Positions 49,315-62,697 are shown, counted from the stretch's first letter. The stretch is DNA of 64,000 nt from Brienomyrus brachyistius (GCF_023856365.1 NC_064548.1:372001-436000), one strand, 5' to 3'. Notes: a model not told the origin generated them from the sequence alone. Program-made: numbers and translations.

Positions 49315-51807
49315 CTATTTTTGTTCAGATCAGCTGTTGTTAAGCCTGTCAAAGGCCTGTCAGAATGCTGCTTGATTTTGATTGGCTGATGGTGGCTAGG
49401 GTTTTATGACTAATGACTGCCCTGATAGATTCCTGACCTCAGGCTTCAGAGTAGTACATGTATGCCAAATTTCATTTGGATCGGTCAAGGAAGTCAGGAG
49501 ATATTGGCAGTTTTTAGTTGTAGCGCCCCCTATTGACGAAATGCGGCCCACCTTCAACAGTGTCCCCAGAATGGGGTACGGAGATAGGATTTCAAATTTG
49601 GTGAAGGTAGGCTAAGGTATGGCCAAGTTATAACAGTCAGACCAATACTGGCTAAATTTACGTAGACTTTGGGCGTGGCTAGTGGCCGTATGATAGACCA
49701 ATATCAGGGTTATTTGAATTATTATTCATCAGCTCAGAGACCTGATCGGTTTGATACCTCATTTGTCTGATTCCGTCAGACGGTGTAGGAATTACAAGCA
49801 AAAGTAGGTTTTGCAAATTATGCAAATTAGCAAAAAATCTAAGTAGGCGGAGCTTCATAGTCCAAATGGCAAGTTGGTAGGGCAAGGATGTCTCTATCAG
49901 TAGAAATATGAATTTCAATTATAGGACTAACAGGACAGGAGATATCAATCAAAACGCGTTAGAGGGCGCCACGGCGCCCCCATCTGGCCGACATGGTTGG
50001 GTCGGATGATCTGAGTAGCGGGGAGGAATTGACATCATCCTACCAAGTTTCATAATTCTAGCACTTACGGTTTAGGCTGTACATTCAGTTTTAGGGCAGA
50101 AAAATAATAATAAATATAACTGCAAGCAGTGATAAGCGGTTCCAAAGCTAATGGAAAGAATAAGTGGGTAGAAATGGAGTACATGGAATAAAATGAAAAG
50201 TTCAATAATAATAGGACATAAAATAGAGACCGTAACTGCTGGGCAATGCATTTAAATAGTCAGAAAGTAGGAAATACTACTACGATAGCATGAGAAACTA
50301 ATGGACAGAATAAGTGGGTAGACATGGAGTACACAGCATAAAATGAAAAGTTCAATGGCATAAAATGAAAAGTTCAATAATAATAGGACATGAAATAGAG
50401 ACTGTAATTGCTGGCCAATGCATTTAAATAGTCAGAAAGTAGGAAGCAGTACTACAATAGCATGAGATCTGACATGTTGATGTTACAGTAGAAATGTTTA
50501 GTTAGGATAAGAAAAAGGGTGGATGAGAAACAGGAGGAAAATGTAATTGCATCTACTTAGGAGAAATATCACCAATGTAGATCTGTCTGGTGAAGTGCCT
50601 GAGCTTGACTGAATATATGGTTTGGGATGATGGCATATGAACAGTGGCTGTAGCGCCCCCGTTTGACCGATCGACATCAAAGTTGGAGGGTCTGTCTGTG
50701 GGCCAGTGCTACATTAGTGGGTGAAATTTTGTGAAGATTGGATGAAGCAAGCCTGAGATTTAGCTGTTTGACCTAAGGTGGATCTTAGGGGTATACAGAT
50801 AGTGGCCATAGCACCCCCGTTTGACCGATCGGTATCAAAGTTTGAGGGTATGTCTGTAGACCAGTGCTACATAAGTGGATCATATTTCGTGAGGATTGGA
50901 TGAAGCATGCCTGAGATTTAGCTGTTTGATTGAAATCGGCTTATAAATGATGCAGGTTGGGTGTGGCTGGTGGCCATATTATACATAAAGGTCAGGTATT
51001 TTTTAATAATCATCCCTGACGGCAGTGTCTTGATTGACTTGACACCAGAATCACTTACATGCGGTGTAGATTGTTAAAGTTATAGGAATATTTCATTTAA
51101 TCCGTTTTTAAATATCACAAGGGAATGCAGATGACTGTTATTATGCAATACATATATCTTGATTTGGCATGACTCACAGAACTTGCAGTACAAAGGATTT
51201 TTACCAGTAATATGAGACTTGAACAGAAATGAGATAAATGTCACTTTCACTGGTTTTGCAGGTTTAGAGACACATATTGCATTGCTGTAGCGCCCCCGTT
51301 TGACCAATCGGCACCAAATTTGGAGGGCCCTTACCCACTGCCGTCCTTGATGGCATATTCAAGTTTGGTAGTGATTGGCTGAGGCAGGCCTGAGATACAG
51401 CTGTCTGATTGAAGTGGGCGTGGCACCTGTATGGTCTGGATGTGGCTGGTCGCCGTACCTTATAGAAAGTTTAGGATTTTTTGAATAATTGTATACCAGG
51501 ACTGTCTCCTGATTTGAATAATACTAGATATACATAGGTTGGTTGAAAATCCAAGGAGGTTAACGAAATGTCATGTTTTTAGACTCCTATAAAATACGCA
51601 AAAGCGGAAAGAGATAGGATGAAGTTCTACATGGATTTGAATTTGGCATGGGCCAGTGCATTAGATAAGTAACAAATCTCAATTTTATCATTAACAGTTC
51701 AATAGAAATAAGCAGAAATGCAAATCCTGTCGCTGTAGCGCCCCCATGTGGACAATTGGGGTGGCCTTCGCAGGGGTTGCTAGGGGTTATGAGCCAAATG
51801 TACAAGC
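49315..51807 (+). repeat. Unit 19, 2493 bp, F/B, one core module lost
   Basis: After the B block the sequence enters at core 3 but continues as the core-4 module (GACCGATCGACATC at about 50666). One 244-bp step is missing: 2,737 minus 244 is 2,493, the observed length. Other private variants match unit 10. Confidence 0.94.
50651..50834 (+). repeat. Fused core 3/4 module, 244-bp loss (unit 19)
   Basis: The B-block flank GGCATATGAACAGTGGCTG leads into TAGCGCCCCCGTTTGACCG with core-4 continuation. The core-5 module follows. The join lies within the shared core sequence, as expected for exchange between homologous modules. Confidence 0.85.
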
Positions 51808-54676
51808 CTATTTTTGTTCAGATCAGCTGTTGTTAAGCCTGTCAAAGGCCTGTCAGAATGCTGCTTGATTTTGATTGGCTGATGGTGGCTAGGGTTTTAT
51901 GACTAATGACTGCCCTGATAGATTCCTGACCTCAGGCTTCAGAGTAGTACATGTATGCCAAATTTCATTTGGATCGGTAAAGGAAGTCAGGAGATATTGG
52001 CAGTTTTTAGTTGTAGCGCCCCCTATTGACGAAATGCGGCCCGCCTTCAATAGTGTCCCCAGAATTTGGTACGGAGATAGGATTTCAAATTTGGTGAAGG
52101 TAGGCTAAGGTATGGCCAAGTTATAACAGTCAGACCAATACTGGCTAAATTTACGTAGACTTTGGGCGTGGCTAGTGGCCGTATGATAGACCAATATCAG
52201 GGTTATTTGAATTATTATTCATCAGCTCAGAGACCTGATCAGTTTGATACCTCATTTGTCTGATTCCGTCAGACGGTGTAGGAATTACAAGCAAAAGTAG
52301 GTTTTGCAAATTATGCAAATTAGCAAAAAATCTAAGTAGGCGGAGCTTAATAGTCCAAATGGCAAGTTGGTAGGGCAAGGATGTCTCTATCAGTAGAAAT
52401 ATGAATTTCAATTATAGGACTAACAGGACAGGAGATATCAATCAAAACGCGTTAGGGGGCGCCACGGCGCCCCCATCTGGCCGACATGGTTGGGTCGGAT
52501 TATCTGAGTAGCGGGGAGGAATTGACATCATCGTACCAAGTTTCATAATTCTAGCACTTACGGTTTAGGCTGTACATTCAGTTTTAGGGCAGAAAAATAA
52601 TAATAATAATAATAATAATAATAATCCTAAGAAAAACAATAAGTTTCCATAGCACTTCGTGCTTTGGAACCTTAATAATCCTAAGAAAAACAATAAGGTT
52701 CCATTGCACTTCGTGCTTTGGAACCTTAATAATAATAAATATAACTGCAAGCAGTGATAAGCGGTTCCAAAGCTAATGGAAAGAATAAGTGGGTAGAAAT
52801 GGAGTACATGGAATAAAATGAAAAGTTCAATAATAATAGGACATAAAATAGAGACCGTAACTGCTGGGCAATGCATTTAAATAGTCAGAAAGTAGGAAAT
52901 ACTACTACGATAGCATGAGAAGCTAATGGACAGAATAAGGGGGTAGACATGGTGTACACAGCATAAAATGAAAAGTTCAATGGCATAAAATGAAACGTTC
53001 AATAATAATAGGACATGAAATAGAGACTGTAATTGCTGGCCAATGCATTTAAATAGTCAGAAAGTAGGAAACAGTACTACAATAGCATGAGATCTGACAT
53101 GTTGATGTTACAGTAGAAACGTTTAGTTAGGATAAGAAAAAGGGTGGATGAGTAACAGGAGGAAAATGTAATTGCACCTGCTTAGGAGAAATATCACCAA
53201 TGTAGATCTGTCTGGTGAAGTGCCTGAGCTTGACTGAATATATGGTTTGGGATGATGGCATATGAACAGTGGCTGTAGCGCCCCTGTTTGACTGATCGGC
53301 ACCAAAGTTGGTGGGTCTCTCTGGGAGGCCGTGCTACATTAGTGGGTAAAATTTGGTGAGAATCGGATGAAGAATGCCTGAGATTTAGCTGTTTGATTGA
53401 AATAGGAATTGAAATGGTTTGGCCAGCAGGTGGAGCCTGCGCTCCATGGATAAATTCTATTCAATATTTTTAGGCCTTCTCAGCCAAGTTTGCTCTTAGA
53501 CACATATGAACAGTCGCCATAGCGCCCCCGTTTGACTGATCGACATCAAAGTTGGAGGGTCTGTCTGTGGGCCAGTGCTACATTAGTGGGTGAAATTTTG
53601 TGAGGATTGGATGAAGCAAGCCTGAGATTTAGCTGTTTGACCTAAGGTGGATCTTAGGAGTATACAGATAGTGGCCATAGCACCCCCGTTTGACCGATCG
53701 GCATCAAAGTTTGAGGGTATGTCTGTAGACCAGTGCTACATAAGTGGATCAAATTTCGTGAGGATTGGATGAAGCATGCCTGAGATTTAGCTGTTTGATT
53801 GAAATCGGCTTATAAATGATGCAGGTTGGGTGTGGCTGGTGGCCATATTATACAGAAAGGTCAGGTATTTTTTAATAATCATCCCTGACGGCAGTGTCTT
53901 GATTGACTTGACACCAGAATCACTTACATGGGGTGTAGATTGTTAAAGTTATAGGAATATTTCATTTAATCCGTTTTTAAATATCACAAGGGAATGCAGA
54001 TGACTGTTATTATGCAATACATATATCTTGATTTGGCATGACTCACAGAACTTGCAGTACAAAGGATTTTTACCAGTAATATGAGACTTGAACAGAAATG
54101 AGATAAATGTCACTTTCACTGGTTTTGCAGGTTTAGAGACACATATTGCATTGCTGTAGCGCCCCCGTTTGACCGATCGGCACCAAATTTGGAGGGCCCT
54201 TACCCACTACCGTCCTTGATGACATATTCAAGTTTGGTCGTGATTGGCTGAGGCAGGCCTGAGATACAGCTGTCTGATTGAAGTGGGCGTGGCACCTGTA
54301 TGGTCTGGATGTGGCTGGTCGCCGTACCTTATAGAAAGTTTAGGATTTTTTGAATAATTGTATACCAGGACTGTCTCCTGATTTGAATGATATCAGATTT
54401 ACATAGGTTGGTTGAAAATCCAAGGAGGTTAACGAAATGTCATGTTTTTAGACTCCTATAAAATACGCAAAAGCGGAAAGAGATAGGATGAAGTTCTACA
54501 TGGCTTTGAATTTGGCATGGGCCAGTGCATTAGATAAGTAACAAATCTCAATTTTATCATTAACAGTTCAATAGAAATAAGCAGAAATGCAAATCCTGTC
54601 GCTGTAGCGCCCCCATGTGGACAATTGGTGTGGCCTTCGCAGGGATTGCTAGTGGTTAGGAGACAAATGTACAAGC
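51808..54676 (+). repeat. Unit 20, 2869 bp, F/B with two hairpin elements
   Basis: Type F with the AATTTGGTACGGAG form near 52066. Two 48-bp elements follow an AAT tract of ten repeats. AATAAGGGGGTAG and GATGAGTAACAGG are shared with units 11 and 12, in line with the nine-unit block relationship. Confidence 0.93.
52626..52727 (+). mobile_element. Two 48-bp hairpin elements (unit 20)
   Basis: Copies at 52626-52673 (AAGTTTCCATAGCAC) and 52680-52727 (AAGGTTCCATTGCAC), separated by only six bases (AATAAT). The two neighbours carry different left arms. Confidence 0.6.
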
Positions 54677-57600
54677 CTATTTTTGTTCAGATCAGCTGTT
54701 GTTAAGCCTGTCAAAGGCCTGTCAGAATGCTGCTTGATTTTGATTGGCTGATGGTGGCTAGGGTTTTATGATTAATGACTGCCCTGATAAATACCTGACC
54801 TCAGGCTTCAGAGTAGTACATGTATGCCAAATTTCATTTGGATCGGTAAAGGCAGTCAGGAGATATTGGCAGTTTTTAGTTGTAGCGCCCCCTATTGACG
54901 AAATGCGGCCCGCCTTCAACAGTGTCCCCAGAATGGGGTACGGGGATAGGATTTAAAATTTGGTGAAGGTAGGCTAGGGTATGGCCAAGTTATAACAGTC
55001 AGACCAATACTAGCTAAATTTAGGTAGTCTTTGGGCGTGGCTAGTGGCCGTATGATAGACCAATATCAGGGTTATTTGAATTATTATTCATCAGCTCAGA
55101 GACCTGATCGGTTTGATACCTCATTTGTCTGATTCCGTCAGACGGTGTAGGAATTACAAGCAAAAGTAGGTTTTGCAAATTATGCAAATTAGCAAAAAAT
55201 CTAAGTAGGCGGAGCTTCATAGTCCAAATGGCAAGTTGGTAGGGCAAGGATGTCTCTATCAGTAGAAATATGAATTTCAATTATAGGACTAACAGGACAG
55301 GAGATATCAATCAAAACGCGTTAGAGGGCGCCACGGCGCCCCCATCTGGCCGACATGGTTGGTTCCAATTATCTGAGTAGCGGGGAGGAATTGACATCAT
55401 CCTACCAAGTTTCATAATTCTAGCACTTACGGTTTAGGCTGTACATTCAGTTTTAGGGCAGAAAAATAATAATAAATATAACTGCAAGCAGTGATAAATG
55501 GTTCCAAAGCTAATGGAAAGAATAGGTGGGTAGACATGGAGTACACAGCATAAAATGAAAAGTTCAATAATAATGGGACATGAAATAGAGACTGTAATTG
55601 CTGGCCAATGCATTTAAATAGTCAGAAAGTAGGAAATACTACTACAATAGCATGAGAAGCTAATGGACAGAATAGGCTGATCATTTAGACAGAAGAAAGG
55701 CTGAAAGTATTCAATGGCATTTTATAAATGGAGCAAGGGCTCCACCTGCTAGATAATTTATTACAAAATTGCAATTGCTGCAGTTTACACAGCCTAAAGT
55801 ATAATTGAAGGCTGATAAATTTGTAAAAGTCAGATGGCAGGACAGTAAAAGGAAATTGAAAATATGGACTCAGATGAAGGAGTGGGTGATTAATCTTTGA
55901 ATGTTTGATGGAAAATAAGGATATCTCAGCTGAATTAACTAAGGTGGGTCTTAGACATATATGAACAGTGGCTGTAGCGCCCCCGTTTGACTGATCGGCA
56001 CCAAAGTTGGTTGGTTTCTCTGGGAGGCCGTGCTACATTAGTGGGTAAAATTTGGTGAGAATCGGATGAAGCATGCCTGAGATTTAGCTGTTTGATTGAA
56101 ATAGGAATTGAAATGGTTTGGCCAGCAGGTGGAGCCTGCGCTCCATGGATAAATTCTATTCAATATTTTTAGGCCTTCTCAGCCAAGTTTGCTCTTAGAC
56201 ACATATGAACAGTCGCCATAGCGCCCCCGTTTGACCGATCGACATCAAAGTTGGAGGGTCTGTCTGTGGGCCAGTGCTACATTAGTGGGTGAAATTTTGT
56301 GAGGATTGGATGAAGCAAGCCTGAGATTTAGCTGTTTGACCTAAGGTGGATCTTAGGAGTATACAGATAGTGGCCATAGCACCCCCGTTTGACCGATCGG
56401 CATCAAAGTTTGAGGGTATGTCTGTAGACCAGTGCTACATAAGTGGATCAAATTTCGTGAGGATTGGATGAAGCATGCCTGAGATTTAGCTGTTTGATTG
56501 AAATAGGAATTGAAATGGTTTGGCCAGCAGGTGGAGCCTGCGCTCCATGGATAAATTCTATTCAATATTTTTAGGCCTTCTCAGCCAAGTTTGCTCTTAG
56601 ACACATATGAACAGTCGCCATAGCGCCCCCGTTTGACCGATCGACATCAAAGTTGGAGGGTCTGTCTGTGGGCCAGTGCTACATTAGTGGGTGAAATTTT
56701 GTGAGGATTGGATGAAGCAAGCCTGAGATTTAGCTGTTTGACCTAAGGTGGATCTTAGGAGTATACAGATAGTGGCCATAGCACCCCCGTTTGACCGATC
56801 GGCATCAAAGTTTGAGGGTATGTCTGTAGACCAGTGCTACATAAGTGGATCAAATTTCGTGAGGATTGGATGAAGCATGCCTGAGATTTAGCTGTTTGAT
56901 TGAAATCGGCTTATAAATGATGCAGGTTGGGTGTGGCTGGTGGCCATATTATACAGAAAGGTCAGGTATTTTTTAATAATCATCCCTGACGGCAGTGTCT
57001 TGATTGACTTGACACCAGAATCACTTACATGGGGTGTAGATTGTTAAAGTTATAGGAATATTTCATTTAATCCGTTTTTAAATATCACAAGGGAATGCAG
57101 ATGACTGTTATTATGCAATACATATATCTTGATTTGGCATGACTCACAGAACTTGCAGTACAAAGGATTTTTACCAGTAATATGAGACTTGAACAGAAAT
57201 GAGATAAATGTCACTTTCACTGGTTTTGCAGGTTTAGAGACACATATTGCATTGCTGTAGCGCCCCCGTTTGACCAATCGGCACCAAATTTGGAGGGCCC
57301 TTACCCACTAACGTCCTTGATGACATATTCAAGTTTGGTAGTGATTGGCTGAGGCAGGCCTGAGATACAGCTGTCTGATTGAAGTGGGCGTGGCACCTGT
57401 ATGGTCTGGATGTGGCTGGTCGCCGTACCTTATAGAAAGTTTAGGATTTTTTGAATAATTGTATACCAGGACTGTCTCCTGATTTGAATGATATCAGATT
57501 TACATAGGTTGGTTGAAAATCCAAGGAGGTTAACGAAATGTCATGTTTTTAGACTCCTATAAAATACGCAAAAGCGGAAAGAGATAGGATGAAGTTCTAC

Positions 57601-57777
57601 ATGGATTTGAATTTGGCATGGGCCAGTGCATTAGATAAGTAACAAATCTCAATTTTATCATTAACAGTTCAATAGAAATAAGCAGAAATGCAAATCCTGT
57701 CGCTGTAGCGCCCCCATGTGGACAATTGGGGTGGCCTTCGCAGGGGTTGCTAGGGGTTAGGAGACAAATGTACAAGC
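54677..57777 (+). repeat. Unit 21, 3101 bp, Y-to-F mosaic, A block, 402-bp internal duplication
   Basis: The longest unit. It starts as Y (AATACCTGACC, GGGGATAGGATTTAAAATT, TAGGTAGTC near 55021), then turns F at GTATGATAGACC near 55049. The A block follows. The core 4/core 5 pair is present twice in tandem, adding exactly 402 bp to the 2,699-bp A-unit length. Confidence 0.95.
56103..56906 (+). repeat. 402-bp tandem duplication of the core 4/core 5 pair (unit 21)
   Basis: Copies 56103-56504 and 56505-56906. Core 4 occurs at 56219 and 56621, core 5 at 56377 and 56779. After the first core-5 module the sequence returns to the core-3 tail (ATAGGAATTGAAATGG), so the join is between the shared ends of modules 5 and 3. 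Confidence 0.92.
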
Positions 57778-58595
57778 CTATTTTTGTTCAGATCAGCTGT
57801 TGTTAAGCCTGTCAAAGGCCTGTCAGAATGCAGCTTGATTTTGATTGGCTGATGGTGGCTAGGGTTTTATGACAAATGACTGCCCTGATAGATTCCTGAC
57901 CTCAGGCTTCAGAGTAGTACATGTATGCCAAATTTCATTTGGATCGGTAAAGGCAGTCAGGAGATATTGGCAGTTTTTAGTTGTAGCGCCCCCTATTGAC
58001 GAAATGCGGCCCGCCTTCAACAGTGTCCCCAGAATGGGGTACGGGGATAGGATTTAAAATTTGGTGAAGGTAGGCTAGGGTATGGCCAAGTTATAACAGT
58101 CAGACCAATACTAGCTAAATTTAGGTAGTCTTTGGGCGTGGCTAGTGGCTGTATCATACACAAATGTCAGGGTTATTTGAATGACTATGGATCAGCTCAC
58201 AGACCTGATCAGTTTGATACCTCATTTGTCTGATTCCGTCAGACGGTGTAGGAATTACAAGCAAAAGTAGGTTTTGCAAATTATGCAAATTAGCAAAAAA
58301 TCTAAGTAGGCGGAGCTTAATAGTCCAAATGGCAAGTTGGTAGGGCAAGGATGTCTCTATCAGTAGAAATATGAATTTCAATTATAGGACTAACAGGACA
58401 GGAGATATCAATCAAAACACGTTAGGGGGCGTCACGGCGCCCCCATCTGGCCGACATGGTTGGGTCGGATTATCTGAGTAGCGGGGAGGAATTGACATCA
58501 TCCTACCAAGTTTCATAATTCTAGCACTTACAGTTTGGGCTGCCCATTCAGTTTTAGGGCAGAAAAATAATAATAATAATAATAATAATAATAAT

Positions 58596-58703
58596 CCTAA
58601 GAAAAACAATAAGTTTCCAATGCACTTCGTGCTTTGGAACCTTAATAATAATAATCCTAAGAAAAACAATAAGGTTCCATAGCACTTCGTGCTTTGGAAC
58701 CTT
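58596..58703 (+). mobile_element. Two 48-bp hairpin elements (unit 22)
   Basis: Copies at 58596-58643 (AAGTTTCCAATGCAC) and 58656-58703 (AAGGTTCCATAGCAC), separated by four AAT repeats. The second copy is followed directly by AATATAACTGC. Confidence 0.6.
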
Positions 58704-59242
58704 AAATATAACTGCAAGCAGTGATAAGCGGTTCCAAAGCTAATGGAAAGAATAAGTGGGTAGAAATGGAGTACATGGAATAAAATAAAAAGTTCAATAA
58801 TAATAGGACATAAAATAGAGACCGTAACTGCTGGGCAATGCATTTAAATAGTCAGAAAGTAGGAAATACTACTACGATAGCATGAGAAACTAATGGACAG
58901 AATAAGTGGGTAGACATGGAGTACACAGCATAAAATGAAAAGTTCAATGGCATAAAATGAAAAGTTCAATAATAATAGGACATGAAATAGAGACTGTAAT
59001 TGCTGGCCAATGCATTTAAATAGTCAGAAAGTAGGAAGCAGTACTACAATAGCATGAGATCTGACATGTTGATGTTACAGTAGAAATGTTTAGTTAGGAT
59101 AAGAAAAAGGGTGGATGAGAAACAGGAGGAAAATGTAATTGCATCTACTTAGGAGAAATATCACCAATGTAGATCTGTCTGGTGAAGTGCCTGAGCTTGA
59201 CTGAATATATGGTTTGGGATGATGGCATATGAACAGTGGCTG

Positions 59243-59380
59243 TAGCGCCCCCGTTTGACCGATCGAAATTAAAGTTGGAGGGTCTGTCTGTGGGCCAGTG
59301 CTACATTAGTGGGTGAAATTTTGTGAAGATTGGATGAAGCATGCCTGAGATTTAGCTGTTTGATTGAAATCGGCTTATAA
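59243..59380 (+). repeat. Single fused core 3/4/5 module, 402-bp loss (unit 22)
   Basis: It starts with the core-3 flank, has core-4 features (GACCGATCGAAATT, GTGGGTGAAATTTTGTGAAG) and ends with the core-5 tail (GATTGAAATCGGC). At least two join points or later conversion are implied. Confidence 0.85.
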
Positions 59381-60241
59381 ATGATGCAGGTTGGGTGTGG
59401 CTGGTGGCCATATTATACAGAAAGGTCAGGTATTTTTTAATAATCATCCCTGACGGCAGTGTCTTGATTGACTTGACACCAGAATCACTTACATGGGGTG
59501 TAGATTGTTAAAGTTATAGGAATATTTCATTTAATCAGTTTTTAAATATCACAAGGGAATGCAGATGACTGTTATTATGCAATACATATATCTTGATTTG
59601 GCATGACTCACAGAACTTGCAGTACAAAGGATTTTTACCAGTAATATGAGACTTGAACAGAAATGAGATAAATGTCACTTTCACTGGTTTTGCAGGTTTA
59701 GAGACACATATTGCATTGCTGTAGCGCCCCCGTTTGACCGATCGGCACCAAATTTGGAGGGCCCTTACCCACTACCGTCCTTGATGACATATTCAAGTTT
59801 GGTAGTGATTGGCTGAGGCAGGCCTGAGATACAGCTGTCTGATTGAAGTGGGCGTGGCACCTGTATGGTCTGGATGTGGCTGGTCGCCGTACCTTATAGA
59901 AAGTTTAGGATTTTTTGAATAATTGTGTACCAGGACTGTCTCCTGATTTGAATGATACCAGATTTACATAGGTTGGTTGAAAATCCAAGGAGGTTAACGA
60001 AATGTCATGTTTTTAGACTCCTATAAAATACGCAAAAGCGGAAAGAGATAGGATGAAGTTCTACATGGCTTTGAATTTGGCATGGGCCAGTGCATTAGAT
60101 AAGTAACAAATCTCAATTTTATCATTAACAGTTCAATAAAAATAAGCAGAAATGCAAATCCTGTCGCTGTAGCGCCCCCATGTGGACAATTGGTGTGGCC
60201 TTCGCAGGGATTGCTAGGGGTTAGGAGACAAATGTAGAAGC

Positions 60242-62697
60242 CTATTTTTGTTCAGATCAGCTGTTGTTAAGCCTGTCAAAGGCCTGTCAGAATGCTGCTT
60301 GATTTTGATTGGCTGATGGTGGCTAGGGTTTTATGATTAATGACTGCCCTGAGAGATTCCTGACCTCAGGCTTCAGAGTAGTACATGTATGCCAAATTTC
60401 ATTTGGATCGGTCAAGGAAGTCAGGAGATATTGGCAGTTTTTAGTTGTAGCGCCCCCTATTGACGAAATGCGGCCCGCCTTCAACAGTGTCCCCAGAATG
60501 GGGTACGGAGATAGGATTTCAAATTTGGTGAAGGTAGGCTAAGGTATGGCCAAGTTATAACAGTCAGACCAATACTGGCTAAATTTACGTAGACTTTGGG
60601 CGTGGCTAGTGGCCGTATGACAGACCAATATCAGGGTTATTTGAATTAGTATTCATCAGCTCAGAGACCTGATCGGTTTGATACCTCATTTGTCTGATTC
60701 CGTCAGACGGTGTAGGAATTACATGCAAAAGTAGGTTTTGCAAATTATGCAAATTAGCAAAAAATCTAAGTAGGCGGAGCTTCATAGTCCAAATGGCAAG
60801 TTGGTAGGGCAAGGATGTCTCTATCAGAAGAAATATGACTTTCAATTATAGGAATAACAGGACAGGAGATATCAATCAAAACGCGTTAGGGGGCGCCACG
60901 GCGCCCCCATCTGGCCGACATGGTTGGGTCGGATGATCTGAGTAGCGGGGAGGAATTGACATCATCCTACCAAGTTTCATAATTCTAGCACTTACGGTTT
61001 AGGCTGTACATTCAGTTTTAGGGCAGAAAAATAATAATAATAATAATAAATATAACTGCAAGCAGTGATAAGCGGTTCCAAAGCTAATGGAAAGAATAAG
61101 TGGGTAGAAATGGAGTACATGGAATAAAATGAAAAGTTCAATAATAATAGGACATAAAATAGAGACCGTAACTGCTGGGCAATGCATTTAAATAGTCAGA
61201 AAGAAGGAAATACTACTACAATAGCATGAGAAGCTAATGGACAGAATAAGTGCGTAGACATGGAGTACATAGCATAAAATGAAAAGTTCAATAATAATGG
61301 GACATGAAATAGAGACTGTAATTGCTGGCCAATGCATTTAAATAGTCTGAAAGTAGGAAATACTACTACAATAGCATGAGAAGCTAATCGACAGAATAGG
61401 CTGCTCATTTAGACAGAAGAAAGGCTGAAAGTATTCAATGGCATTTTATAAATGGAGCAAGGGCTCCACCTGCTGGATAATTTATTACAAAATTGCAATT
61501 CCTGCAGTTTACACAGCCTAAAGTATAATTGAAGGCTGATAAATTTGTAAAAGTCAGATGGCAGGACAGTAAAAGGAAATTGAAAATATGGACTCAGATG
61601 AAGGAGTGGGTGATCAATCTTTGAATGTTTGATGGAAAATAAGGATATTTCAGCTGAATTAACTAAGGTGGGTCTTAGACATATATGAACAGTGGCTGTA
61701 GCGCCCCCGTTTGACTGATCGGCACCAAAGTTGGAGGGTCTGTCTGTGGGCCAGTGCTACATAAGTGGATCAAATTTCGTGAGGATGGGATGAAGCTTGC
61801 CTGAGATTTAGCTGTTTGATTGAAATCGGCTTATAAATGATGCAGGTTGGGTGTGGCTGGTGGCCATATTATACAGAAAGGTCAGGTATTTTTTAATAAT
61901 CATCCCTGACGGCAGTGTCTTGATTGACTTGACACCAGAATCACTTACATGGGGTGTAGATTGTTAAAGTTATAGGAATATTTCATTTAATCAGTTTTTA
62001 AATATCACAAGGGAATGCAGATGACTGTTATTATGCAATACATATTTCTTGATTTGGCATGACTCACAGAACTTGCAGTACAAAGGATTTTTACCAGTAA
62101 TATGAGACTTGAACAGAAATGAGATAAATGTCACTTTCACTGGTTTTGCAGGTTTAGAGACACATATTGCATTGCTGTAGCGCCCCCGTTTGACCGATCG
62201 GCACCAAATTTGGAGGGCCCTTACCCACTACCGTCCTTGATGACATATTCAAGTTTGGTAGTGATTCGCTGAGGCAGGCCTGAGATACAGCTGTCTGATT
62301 GAAGTGGGCGTGGCACCTGTATGGTCTGGATGTGGCTGGTCGCCGTACCTTATAGAAAGTTTAGGATTTTTTGAATAATTGTATACCAGGACTGTCTCCT
62401 GATTTGAATAATACTAGATATACATAGGTTGGTTGAAAATCCAAGGAGGTTAACGAAATGTCATGTTTTTAGACTCCTATAAAATACGCAAAAGCGGAAA
62501 GAGATAGGATGAAGTTCTACATGGATTTGAATTTGGCATGGGCCAGTGCATTAGATAAGTAACAAATCTCAATTTTATCATTAACAGTTCAATAGAAATA
62601 AGCAGAAATGCAAATCCTGTCGCTGTAGCGCCCCCATGTGGACAATTGGGGTGGCCTTCGTATGGGTTGCTAGGGGTTAGGAGACAAATGTACAAGC
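60242..62697 (+). repeat. Unit 23, 2456 bp, F, B-to-A subrepeat mosaic, two core modules lost
   Basis: The shortest complete unit. Subrepeat copy 1 is of the kind found with B (GCGGTTCC, GGGTAGAAATGG), followed by a copy and block of the A kind. Cores 3-5 are fused into one module at 61699 that starts as core 3 and ends as core 5. CGTATGGG replaces CGCAGGGG near 62659. Confidence 0.94.
61699..61830 (+). repeat. Single fused core 3/5 module, 402-bp loss (unit 23)
   Basis: Starts as core 3 (GACTGATCGGCACCAAAG), passes through core-4-like GGAGGGTCTGTCTGTGGG and ends as core 5 (ACATAAGTGGATCAAATTTC). The mixture differs from unit 22, so it is probably an independent event or was reshaped by conversion. 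Confidence 0.85.

Larger units (their letters stand above)
57778..60241 (+). repeat. Unit 22, 2464 bp, F-to-Y mosaic, two hairpin elements, two core modules lost
   Basis: Begins F-like (GATTCCTGACC near 57890) and turns Y by AAAGGCAGTC near 57950. Two 48-bp elements. Cores 3, 4 and 5 are reduced to one module at 59243. Adding 402 bp back gives 2,866, close to unit 20, which also has two elements. Confidence 0.94.
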
